Positions 25,284-33,300 of a stretch of 55,276 nt of DNA are shown here, piece after piece. A program made the position numbers and the translations under genes. The number at the start of each line of letters is the position of its first letter. The stretch's first letter is position 1. The notes beneath the pieces were generated by a model. That model did no database searches and was not told the DNA's origin. It saw nothing but the letters and a program-made list of their open reading frames with translations. The stretch comes from an uncultured Demequina sp. (GTDB taxonomy: Bacteria > Actinomycetota > Actinomycetes > Actinomycetales > Demequinaceae): NCBI GenBank assembly GCA_937925595.1, contig CALALQ010000253.1, forward strand, positions 1 through 55,276, given 5' to 3'.

Positions 25284-26801
25284 ATGCCGCGCGCCCCGGT
25301 CGGCCAGCTCGACGTCGTCGTGCTCGCGGACAAGTCGCGGGCGTTCCGGTTGCGCTATCGGGTCGCCGGCGAACGTGAGCGCGAGACGCTGCATGAGCGT
25401 CGCGACTGCCGCTGCGGCTGTGGCGGCGGGTGGAATGAGGCGACGGCGCGGGCCGAACTGGAGATGCTGGTCGCAATGGCGGCGGTTGATCCGGACGCGC
25501 ATGACGCGCGGCGGCGCGCTCGCGAGTTGGCGGCGGTGGCCGAGCAGCAGTCTTTGAGCGGCGGAGTGCCGACGTTCCACGAGTACGCGTCCTGGTGGCT
25601 GAGAGCGAAGCTCGACGGCACGATCGGACGCAAGCCGATCGACGCGAACACCGCGTCGGACTACCGGTGGCGGCTGAGCGTGCACTTGCTGCCGTTCTTC
25701 GGTGCCTACCGGCTCGACGAGATCGACCGGCGCCTGTGCGAGCGCTTCAAGGAGAGCAAGCTGCGCGAAGCGGACGAGCTGCGGGCGGCGATCGCGGTGG
25801 GTGCGGTGCTGCGGGATGGGCGCGGGCGCAAGCTGCAGCCGCTGGGGCTAGCGTCGCTGAAGAAGCTGCTGGAGACGCTCGCGGCGATCCTGGATGAGGC
25901 GATCGAGGACGAGCACATCGATCGCAACCCCGCGCGGAGCCGGCGGCTGCGGGTACGCGCGCCCAAGCCGTCGCGGACGTTTCTGGAGATGGACGAGCTG
26001 GCCGCGTTCCTGGATGCCGCCGCGCTGCAGGACCTCGAGGCGGCCGAGCGGGCGTCGTCGTCGACGGCCAGGAGCGGGACGGCGCTGCGGGTGGCGGACG
26101 CGGTGTCGAGCGGATACCGGGCGGCGGAGATCGCGGCGCAACTCGGGCTGGCCAAGTCGACGGTGAGCTACCACCTGGCTCGGCTCGACGGCCGGGTGGC
26201 GCGCGCCTATGTGGGCCGGCGCGCGATCTGCGAGGCGCTCGGGCGCAGCGGCGTGCGCGTGAGCGAGCTGTGCGACCTGCGGGTCGGGCACGTGCGGTTG
26301 CACGATCCGGACGGGGCGCGGTTTCGCATTCCGGACGCCAAGACGGAGGCCGGCGTGCGCGAGGTGCAGATGAGCCCGGACCTGGTGCGTGTGTTCGCGG
26401 CCCACTTCGAGCAGCTGCGCCGCAACGGCCGTGCGCTCGGGTCGGAGGACTTCGCCTTCCAGAACGTCCGGGGCGGTCGGCTCGCCCGTCAGCGGGTGGC
26501 GGCGATCGTCGGTGAGGCGGCGCGGCTGGCCAGTTCGGAGCTGGAGGCGCGAGGGTTGCCGCCGCTGCCGCGGACCACGCCGCACACGCTCCGGCGCACG
26601 TACATCAGCATCGCGCTGCTGGCCAACAACTTCGACGTTCTGTGGGTCATGGGCCAGGTCGGCCACGAGGACTCGAAGATGACGATGGACGTCTACGCGC
26701 AGCTCCAGCAGCGGGTCAAGCGCGAGCACGGGCGCGCCTTTGATCAGCTCGTCCGCAAGGCGCGCAAGCAGCTTCAGGGCACCGTCCGGAGGGTCGCGTG
26801 A
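25284..26801 (+). CDS. int: Tyrosine integrase with an inserted helix-turn-helix
   Basis: This 505-residue site-specific recombinase has an N-terminal Cys-rich patch (CRCGCGGGW, residues 42-50) and a SAM-like core-binding domain (about 95-220, FHEYASWWLRAKL). In the catalytic domain the residues are Arg325 (GVRVSEL), Lys353 (DAKTEAGVR), His434 and Arg437 (PHTLRR), His461 (VGHED) and nucleophile Tyr471 (MDVYAQL). Between the first catalytic helix and Arg325 lies an extra HTH at about 266-303 (LRVADAVSSGYRAAEIAAQL, then KSTVSYHLARL), absent from standard integrases. It sits next to the right att site and would recombine the tRNA-Phe cores. Confidence 0.93.
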   Translation: MPRAPVGQLDVVVLADKSRAFRLRYRVAGERERETLHERRDCRCGCGGGWNEATARAELEMLVAMAAVDPDAHDARRRARELAAVAEQQSLSGGVPTFHEYASWWLRAKLDGTIGRKPIDANTASDYRWRLSVHLLPFFGAYRLDEIDRRLCERFKESKLREADELRAAIAVGAVLRDGRGRKLQPLGLASLKKLLETLAAILDEAIEDEHIDRNPARSRRLRVRAPKPSRTFLEMDELAAFLDAAALQDLEAAERASSSTARSGTALRVADAVSSGYRAAEIAAQLGLAKSTVSYHLARLDGRVARAYVGRRAICEALGRSGVRVSELCDLRVGHVRLHDPDGARFRIPDAKTEAGVREVQMSPDLVRVFAAHFEQLRRNGRALGSEDFAFQNVRGGRLARQRVAAIVGEAARLASSELEARGLPPLPRTTPHTLRRTYISIALLANNFDVLWVMGQVGHEDSKMTMDVYAQLQQRVKREHGRAFDQLVRKARKQLQGTVRRVA

Positions 26802-26806
26802 GCCTC

Positions 26807-26830
26807 GTTTGGGCCACAGATTGGGCCACG
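26807..26830 (+). repeat. Putative integrase arm-type site (right end)
   Basis: A pair of TTGGGCCAC units separated by 3 bp, starting 6 bp after the integrase stop and about 105 bp from the right core. It matches 23 of 24 bases at 5610-5633 near the left end. In the excised circle these would flank the core as P and P' arms. Confidence 0.6.
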
Positions 26831-26884
26831 ACCTCGGCGGCGAGCGGGAACGTGCCAGCGCGAAATCTGGCTCAGGACAGAGAA

Positions 26885-26906
26885 AAGGCCCTGTTACCAG
26901 GGCCTT
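26885..26906 (-). terminator. Rho-independent terminator downstream of the tRNA remnant
   Basis: A perfect 9-bp stem (AAGGCCCTG and CAGGGCCTT) with a 4-base loop. On the minus strand it is followed by TTTTCT, so it reads as an intrinsic terminator for transcription through the tRNA 3' end. It can also shield the integrase gene end from the other side. No equivalent follows the left copy, which fits this terminator having been carried in with the element. Confidence 0.8.
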
Positions 26907-26911
26907 GGGCG

Positions 26912-26954
26912 ATGGCGAGACCGAGACTCGAACTCGGGACACCACGATTTTCAG
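26912..26954 (-). other. Right attachment site: 3' half of tRNA-Phe-like gene
   Basis: The same tRNA-Phe 3' half as at 5464-5506, with four base differences. All four lie in the T-stem, which is CCGAG-TTCGAGT-CTCGG here and CCCGG-TTCGAGT-CCGGG there, so pairing is kept. The 19-bp core gggacaccacgattttcag (26936-26954) is identical. The sequence to the right lacks the D-arm and acceptor 5' strand, so the tRNA is not rebuilt at this junction. The core-to-core distance is 21,448 bp. Confidence 0.8.
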
Positions 26955-27422
26955 CCGCATGTCCGCCCTAGGCGAATCCTGGCGATTTGCAGCGGAATCG
27001 CATGCGCGTCCTTCGCCTCGGGATTCCCGAGGATTCTCGCAATTTGCTTGCGATTGCCGCCCCCTCAGGCACACGATCGCCGAGCTGTGCCCAAACGCCG
27101 TCGCGGACTGCGCTGCGCGTCCTGAGACGGGGCCGGGCCGGCGTCCTCGGCTGAGCACGCTCGCAGCGGGCCCCGCCGGTTGCCATGTGGCGACACGGCG
27201 ATGTCGCGCTCGCCAGAGCCAACCCCTCAAGGGGTGCGTGAAGCCTGGCGCAGCTCCTTGCTGGTCGCCTCAAGCATGGCCGCTCTCGGACCGGCTGCAA
27301 CCCACAAGGGGTTCCCCTCGCCTGCGGCTCGGTTCCGCCGGCCCGCCTGTTGAGCGGCCGGACTCGGCTCATCAGCAAGGACCAGCACCCGGCCGGTCCC
27401 GAACCCCGAGGGGAGAAGCCTC
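26955..27422. other. Left end of the second element: repeat-rich non-coding region
   Basis: No supportable gene. At 26973-27047 there are related GATTC/GATTTGC-type words: GAATCCTGGCGATTTGC (26974-26990), CGATTTGCAGCGGAATCG (26983-27000) and GGATTCTCGCAATTTGC (27031-27047). The second matches, inverted, 15 of 17 bases at 5534-5550. Short hairpins follow, such as CCTCGGG-att-CCCGAGG near 27017-27033 and ACCCCT-CA-AGGGGT at 27222-27235. These may be recombinase or replication sites of the ICE. The ssb ribosome site (GAGGGGAG) closes the region. Confidence 0.45.
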
Positions 27423-27842
27423 ATGGCCAGCACCAACATCAACCGCGTCGTCCTCACCGGCAACCTCACGCGAGACCCGCTGCTGCGCGAGACCAGCTCC
27501 GGCACCGCCGTCTGCAGCCTCCGGATCGCTTCCAACACGCGCCGCAAGACCAGCGGCGGCGAGTGGGTCGACAAGCCGAACTACTTCAGCGTCACCGTGT
27601 GGGGCGCGCTGGGCGAGAACTGCCACCGATTCCTCGCGAAGGGCCGCGCGGTCGCGATCGACGGCCGCCTGGACTGGCACGAATGGGAGGCGCAGGACGG
27701 CACCCACCGCGAGAGCGTCGACATCGTGGCCGACAGCGTCCAGTTCCTGGGCGCCGCGCCCGGCGCCAACGGCAACCGGGACACCGTGCCGCACGAGCCG
27801 GTGGGGGCCGGCGCGGTCGACGAGGACGACATCCCGTTCTGA
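27423..27842 (+). CDS. ssb: Single-stranded DNA-binding protein
   Basis: This 139-residue protein has the SSB OB-fold (NRVVLTGNLTRDPLLRETSSG, NYFSVTVWGALGENCHRFLAKGRAVAIDGRLDWHEWE) and the acidic DDIPF tail that recruits replication partners. It is shorter than a housekeeping SSB because the linker is brief, as often seen on conjugative elements, where it coats the transferred strand. A strong GAGGGGAG ribosome site lies upstream. It starts an operon with a small protein and a prim-pol protein. Confidence 0.93.
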   Translation: MASTNINRVVLTGNLTRDPLLRETSSGTAVCSLRIASNTRRKTSGGEWVDKPNYFSVTVWGALGENCHRFLAKGRAVAIDGRLDWHEWEAQDGTHRESVDIVADSVQFLGAAPGANGNRDTVPHEPVGAGAVDEDDIPF

Positions 27843-27919
27843 CGGCACCTGCGGGTCGGGCCGACGAGCCCGACCCGCTCGGCCCTGTCCGTGCAAGCGA
27901 ACCCGTGGAGGTCTCTGCC

Positions 27920-28255
27920 ATGTCCACCACCCCCGACGCTCCGGTCGTCGATCGTGAGCTCGCCTCCGCGCTCCACGCGCTCTCGGCTCCGATGCTGCAG
28001 GGACGCGTCGAGTGCCACGTCGACGCCGCGACGCGCTCCATCAACTTCGCCGCGCTGCTCGACCAGCCGTGGTCGACAAGCGAGCGGGCGATGATCGAGG
28101 TCGCCTGCTCGCTCTGGGGGCGGCCAGACGTCGCCGACGCACGTCTGTCCTCGGTCCTTCACTCCTTGGACGACGGCAACTTCGCGCGCGTCGTCGAGGC
28201 AATGCTGATCCGGCGCGGCGACTGCGTTTCGCTCGCCGCGGAGGCGCGGTCATGA
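27920..28255 (+). CDS. Small hypothetical protein of the ICE replication operon
   Basis: This 111-residue protein (STTPDAPVVDRELASALHAL, LLDQPWSTSERAMIEVACSL, VLHSLDDGNFARVVEAML) shows no recognised domain. It is soluble and mostly helical. ATG 27920 follows a GGAGG site. It overlaps the prim-pol start by 4 bp, so a role in element replication or transfer is likely by context only. Confidence 0.65.
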   Translation: MSTTPDAPVVDRELASALHALSAPMLQGRVECHVDAATRSINFAALLDQPWSTSERAMIEVACSLWGRPDVADARLSSVLHSLDDGNFARVVEAMLIRRGDCVSLAAEARS

Positions 28256-29154
28256 GCGCCTGGGGACGCGCCGATCGCTCGCCGGCGTCCTGGGCGCTCA
28301 AGTACGCCTTCTGGGGCTGGAAGGTCCTGCCGCTCCACGCTGCAAGCCGGGGCACGTGCTCATGCCGAGACCCGGAGTGCGCGAGCCCGGGCAAGCACCC
28401 GCGCACGGCGCACGGGGTCCACGACGCCTCGCGACGCCCCGAGCAGCTCCGGCGCTGGTGGGCCGCCTGGCCGGACGCGAACGTCGCCGTCGCCACGGGT
28501 CCGCTCGTCGTCGTCGACGTCGACGGCGAGCAAGGCCACGAGTCGCTCGTAGCGCTGCAGAGCCACCACGGAATCGCATTGCCGGTGACCCCGTGGGTGG
28601 AGACGGCTCGCGGCCGCCATCTGTACTTCCTCGCGCCCAACCGCGACATCCCCAACTCGTCCGGGCGCATCGGGCCGGGGGTGGACATTCGCGGGGCCGG
28701 CGGCTACGTCGTCGCGCCACCCAGCCGCCACGCGAGCGGGCCCCGCTACCGCTGGCACGAGCTCCACAGCGACATCGCGATCCTGCCGCAGTGGCTGGTC
28801 CGCGCGCTCATCACACCGCGCACCAGCGCGGGACCGAGCCCGGCCGCGACGGTCAGCGTCCCCGACCGGTACCTGCGCGCTGCATTGGCCGGCGAGCTCG
28901 AGCGGATCGCCGCAGCGCAACGCGGCACCCGCAACGACACGCTCAACCGCGCCGCGTTCCGGTTGGGCCAGTTGGCCACCGACTACGGCGCCGACACCAG
29001 CGTGCTCACAGCGCGACTGCTCGACGCGGCGCTCGCTGCCGGGCTCGCCGAGCGTGAGGCGCGGGCGACCATCGACAGCGGGCTACAGGCGGGCCTGAAG
29101 CGGCCTCGCTCCGCGAAGCCGATCGCGGCCAACGAGACGGGAGGCCCCAGATGA
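28252..29154 (+). CDS. Bifunctional DNA primase/polymerase (prim-pol) domain protein
   Basis: This 300-residue protein matches the prim-pol N-terminal domain of archaeo-eukaryotic primases. It has a Cys/His-containing entry region (CSCRDPECASPGKHPRTAHGV), then ANVAVATGPLVVVDVDGEQG with the catalytic acidic pair, TARGRHLYFLAP and GVDIRGAGGYVVAPPSRHASG. The C-terminal part (ERIAAAQRGTRNDTLNRAAF) resembles the helical tail found in mobile-element versions. It would prime complementary-strand synthesis after transfer. It is coupled by ATGA overlaps on both sides. Confidence 0.88.
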   Translation: MSAWGRADRSPASWALKYAFWGWKVLPLHAASRGTCSCRDPECASPGKHPRTAHGVHDASRRPEQLRRWWAAWPDANVAVATGPLVVVDVDGEQGHESLVALQSHHGIALPVTPWVETARGRHLYFLAPNRDIPNSSGRIGPGVDIRGAGGYVVAPPSRHASGPRYRWHELHSDIAILPQWLVRALITPRTSAGPSPAATVSVPDRYLRAALAGELERIAAAQRGTRNDTLNRAAFRLGQLATDYGADTSVLTARLLDAALAAGLAEREARATIDSGLQAGLKRPRSAKPIAANETGGPR

Positions 29155-29489
29155 CTCGTGGCCTTCACAGCGGTTCGCGTACGGGCAATCGGGACTTGGC
29201 GGTCCCGACCCCGAACCCCGCCCGCGACGAGGCCAAGCGCCGGTTGTGGCAGCTGACCCGGGACGAACGCGTTCAGGCGATGCGCTCGGGGCGGATGCCC
29301 CTCTGGCTCTGCCTGCACTGGGCGAGCCGCGCGCCGCACGAGGTTCCGCTGATCGGGAACGAGTGGGAGTTCATCGCTATCTTCACGCCCGAGGTCGCCG
29401 AGGCCGACGAGGCACAGCCGTCGCAGCGCGAGCGAGTGACCGAGTCTCTGATCCGCTGTCCCGACGGGGACGAGTCGGCACGCGGATGA
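29151..29489 (+). CDS. Small hypothetical protein of the ICE replication operon
   Basis: This 112-residue protein (KRRLWQLTRDERVQAMRSGRMPLWLCLHWASRAPHEVPLIGNEWEFIAIFTPEVAEA) has no recognised domain. Its first half resembles short helical proteins common next to prim-pol genes in actinobacterial elements. It starts inside the prim-pol stop (ATGA), so translation is coupled. Confidence 0.65.
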   Translation: MTRGLHSGSRTGNRDLAVPTPNPARDEAKRRLWQLTRDERVQAMRSGRMPLWLCLHWASRAPHEVPLIGNEWEFIAIFTPEVAEADEAQPSQRERVTESLIRCPDGDESARG

Positions 29490-29550
29490 CGGACGGTGAG
29501 CGCGCCGCGCACACGTCGGGTCTGGACCGGGCGGTACCGTCCCAGCTGCT

Positions 29551-29949
29551 GTGCGTGTGCTGCTCGAAGCGGTGAAGGTCGCCATCGGCGGGCACGCCGA
29601 GCCCAGCTCCACCACACTCGCGACAGCGGGTGGCTACGTCTTCGTGGTGGCCACGACGCTCCCGGGGCGGGCCGTCGGCCTGACGTCGTGCTACCTCGGC
29701 CAGCTCGGCGGGGCGATCGCGGCTTCACACCTGCACCTCGGGCCGGAGCAGCACGAGCGCTTCGCTCAGCGGCTGCTCGCGCCGGAACAGGCACGGGCGA
29801 GCGTCGCCGGCGCGTGCCTGCTGGACCATGCCGCGGAACTGCAGAGCGCGCTCGCCGAACAGACCGGGAGCAGCGTCGCCGTGGACGTCGGTCTCTCCGC
29901 GCTGACGCGCGCCGCCGACGCCTGGGGCCCGCCCGAACCCCACGACTAG
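29551..29949 (+). CDS. Hypothetical protein upstream of the relaxase
   Basis: This 132-residue protein with a GTG start contains VKVAIGGHAEPSSTTLATAGGYVFVVATTLPGRAVGL and a helical second half (EQHERFAQRLLAPEQARASV). No family is recognised. Its coding character is supported by length and composition and by its place between the prim-pol operon and the candidate oriT. Downstream GTGs at 29557 and 29575 are alternative starts. Confidence 0.5.
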   Translation: MRVLLEAVKVAIGGHAEPSSTTLATAGGYVFVVATTLPGRAVGLTSCYLGQLGGAIAASHLHLGPEQHERFAQRLLAPEQARASVAGACLLDHAAELQSALAEQTGSSVAVDVGLSALTRAADAWGPPEPHD

Positions 29950-30167
29950 CAACCTCCGCTCGCCCGCGCACGCTTACGCGGCGCCATCGCGAGCAACCGG
30001 CGCACGCGCACCGTCAGCACCCAACGGCCGCGCTCCTCTCGCCGCATCTACACCGCACTGCGCGCCGCGGCGCGCACGACCACCGGGCCGCACTGCACCT
30101 GCGACGCGGCCCCGAGTGCCGCCGCCCGAATGCCTCTCAGTCCCTCGCTTCGCTCGGAGACACACAT

Positions 30168-30335
30168 TTGCACCTACGGGTGCAACGGCCCCACCCCACG
30201 GCTCCGGCGACGCGCCTCAGGGGCGTGCTGCCGACCACCCAGGCCAGGCCCTTCCGGGCCTACGACGGCCGCGAGCAGGGCCGCGCGCGACCCGTGCCTC
30301 GCACGGACAATACGTCTCGCTCCCTTCGCAGCGAG
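30168..30335. other. Cluster of four hairpins upstream of the relaxase: candidate oriT
   Basis: The region contains TTGCACC-TACG-GGTGCAA (30168-30185), AGGCCC-TTCC-GGGCCT (30246-30261), CCGTGC-CTC-GCACGG (30292-30306) and CTCGCT-8 bp-AGCGAG (30316-30335), ending 11 bp before the relaxase start. TrwC-type relaxases recognise an inverted repeat next to the nick site, usually close to their own gene. The role is inferred and no nick site can be named. Confidence 0.45.
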
Positions 30336-30346
30336 GGCAACACCTG

Positions 30347-33300
30347 ATGCTGTCCATCGGCAAGCTGGCCGCTGGACAGGCGTCCTACTACGAGCGCCAG
30401 GTGGCGCGCGGCCACGACGACTACTACTCCGGCCGCGGCGAGGCGCCCGGCGAATGGACCGGCCGCGGCGCTGACGCGCTCGGGCTGTCGGGCCAGGTCA
30501 ATGCGGCGCAGTTCAACGCGCTCATGGCCGGAGTGGACCCGTCCGACAAGGCGCTCGAGCGGCCTCTGCGCGACTCGCGCGGCGAGCCGAAGGTCGTCGG
30601 GTTCGACCTGACGTTCTCGGCACCGAAGTCGGTGTCCGTGCTGTTCGCCGCCGGCGACGAGCAGACCGCGGGACAGCTGATCGCGGCCCACGAGTCAGCG
30701 GTCCGTGCCGCGCTGGGCTACGTCGAGGACGCGGCGGTGAAGGTGCGCCGCGGGAAGGGCGGCGCGATCGTCGAGCCAGGAGAGGGCGTCGTCGCGGCCG
30801 CCTATCGGCATCGCATGTCCCGCTCACTGGACCCGCAGCTGCACACGCACGTCGTGAGCGCGAACGTGGCGCGCGGACCCGACGGCCGCTGGACTGCCCT
30901 CGACGGTCGCCACCTCTACGAACACGCCAAGACCGCGGGCTACCTCTACCAGGCGCACCTGCGCGCCGAGGTGCGGGACCGACTCGGGCTCGAGTGGGGG
31001 CTGGTGACCAAGGGCGCCGCCGAGCTGCGGGACGTTCCAGCCGAGGTACTGCCCGCGTTCTCGCGCCGACGCCAGGAGATCATCGCGGCCGCGCAGGAAG
31101 CCGGCGTGACCGAGCTCGCGAGCGCGCGCGGCAAGCACCTGGCGATCCGGACTCGCGAGCGCAAGCAGTACGGCGTCGAGACACACACATGGCGCGAGGA
31201 GATCCGCGCGCGTGCCGGCGAGCACGGGCTTGATCGCGAAGCGCTCGCGCGGCTCGTCGATGACGGCCGCGCGCGCCTCGCCGCCGGAGATCCTGACGTC
31301 GCGCGCATCGACGAGCGGGCGACCGGCGACCGGCTCGCCGGCGAGAACGGACTGACCGAGAAGGCCAACACCTTCGCCGAACGCGACGTGCTGCGCGAGT
31401 ACGCCGCCGCGGCCGCTCAAGGCACGCGTGTCCCGGACGTCCGCGCTCAGGCGACGCGGTTCGCCGGCCGTGCCGACGTCCTCGACACGGTGACCGGCGG
31501 CCTCACGACGCAGGACCTCGTTGCCTCCGAGCGGCGGCTCATCGCCGCGGCCATCGGGCGCGCCGGCGAAGGCACCGCGGTGGTCGAGAGCGACGTGCTC
31601 GAACGCGCCCTGACCGCGATCGACCGGCCACTGTCCGATGAACAGGCCGCGACGCTGCGCGGCGTGACGACGTCGGGCAACGGCGTCGACGTCATCGAGG
31701 CCCTCGCCGGCACCGGTAAGACCTTCACCGCCGGCGCGCTGCGCCAGGTGTACGAGGACGCCGGCTACCACGTCATCGGCATCGCGCCGACCGGGCGCGC
31801 GGTGCGCGAACTCGCCGAGGAGGCCGACGTGCCGGCCTGGACGCTCGACCGGGCGCTGCTCGACCTGCGCGACCGTCGCCCATTGCCCGAGCGCAGCGTG
31901 GTCCTGCTCGACGAGGCCGGCATGGCGCCCACGCGTGGTACCGAGCGGCTGCTCGCCGCCGCGCAGCAGGCGGGCGCAAAGGTGATCGCTATCGGCGACT
32001 CCGGGCAGCTGCCGTCGGTCCAGGCCGGCGGGTGGATGCGCGAGATCGGCCAGCGCGTCGGCGCGCACCGCCTGACGCAGGTCATGCGCCAGCGGGACGT
32101 CGACGAGCGGCGCGCGCTCGCGCACCTGCACGACGGCCGGCCGGGCAACTACTTGGCGTGGGCCGAGAAGAACGAGCGCGTCGTCGTGCACACCGACGAA
32201 GGCGCGATCGCCGCGGCGCTCGAGGACTGGACCCGAGCCGTCGGCGAGCACGGGCTCGCGCAGTCGGTGCTGATCGCGCGCGACAACGACACGCGGGCGG
32301 CGCTCAACACCGCCGCGCGCGAGCACGTCCGTACGCAGGGCCAGCTCGGTGACGATGTCGACTACGGACCCGTCACTGTCGCGGTCGGCGACCGGATCAT
32401 CTGCCGGCGCAACGACCGGTTCGCCGACGTCGACAACGGCACCCGCGGGATGGTGCGCGAGACATGCCCACAGGGCCTGCTCATCGAGACCGACGTCGGC
32501 CCACTGCGCACGCTGCCGGCCGCCTACGTCGCCGAGCACGTCGAGCACGCCTACTGCCTGACCGGCCACGGCATGCAGGGCGGAACCGTGGAGCACGCGA
32601 CCGTGGTCGCCGCGCCCCGTGCGCTCACACGTGGCTGGAGCTACACCGCGCTCTCGCGTGCGCGCGCAGCTACGCGGCTGCACATCGACGGCCAGGACGT
32701 GCCCGCGAGCGTGCAGGCCGAGCGCGCTGAGCTCGCGCCGCACGACGCTCGGGTGCGACCGCAGCGCGATGAGGTGCTCGCCCGGACGGCGCAGCGCATG
32801 ACCATCCGCGACGACGAGGACCTCGCCGTGACCCAGCTCCCGACGCGACCGACGCCCGGCCGGCCTGAAGACGACGACCTCCGACGCGCAGCGACCGTGG
32901 GACCCGAGCGCACAGCCGTGCAGGCCGAACCCCCTGCAGCACCGCCTGACCAGCGTGCCGCCCTGCGTGAGGTCCAGGCCACACTCGTCAAGTTGACCGC
33001 GCAACGCGCTGCCCTTCCCCTGCGCGAACTACGCGCGCTCGACGCCGTGGAGCAAGAGTGCGCGCAGGTCCGCTGCCAGCGCGAGGACGCGGCCGCCCGC
33101 CTGGCGACGCTCTCCGGCCCGCGGCGCACCGTTCTAGGCCGCACCAAGGACCCGAGCGCTCCTGAGCGCGCCCGCCTCATGGCCGCGGTCGACGGCGCCG
33201 ACCGTCAATTGGCCGCTCTACAGGTTCAGCGCGATCGCATGGTCGCGGTGACCGACGGTCTACCTGCGGCACGCGACAAGCGCGACGTGATCGATCGCTG

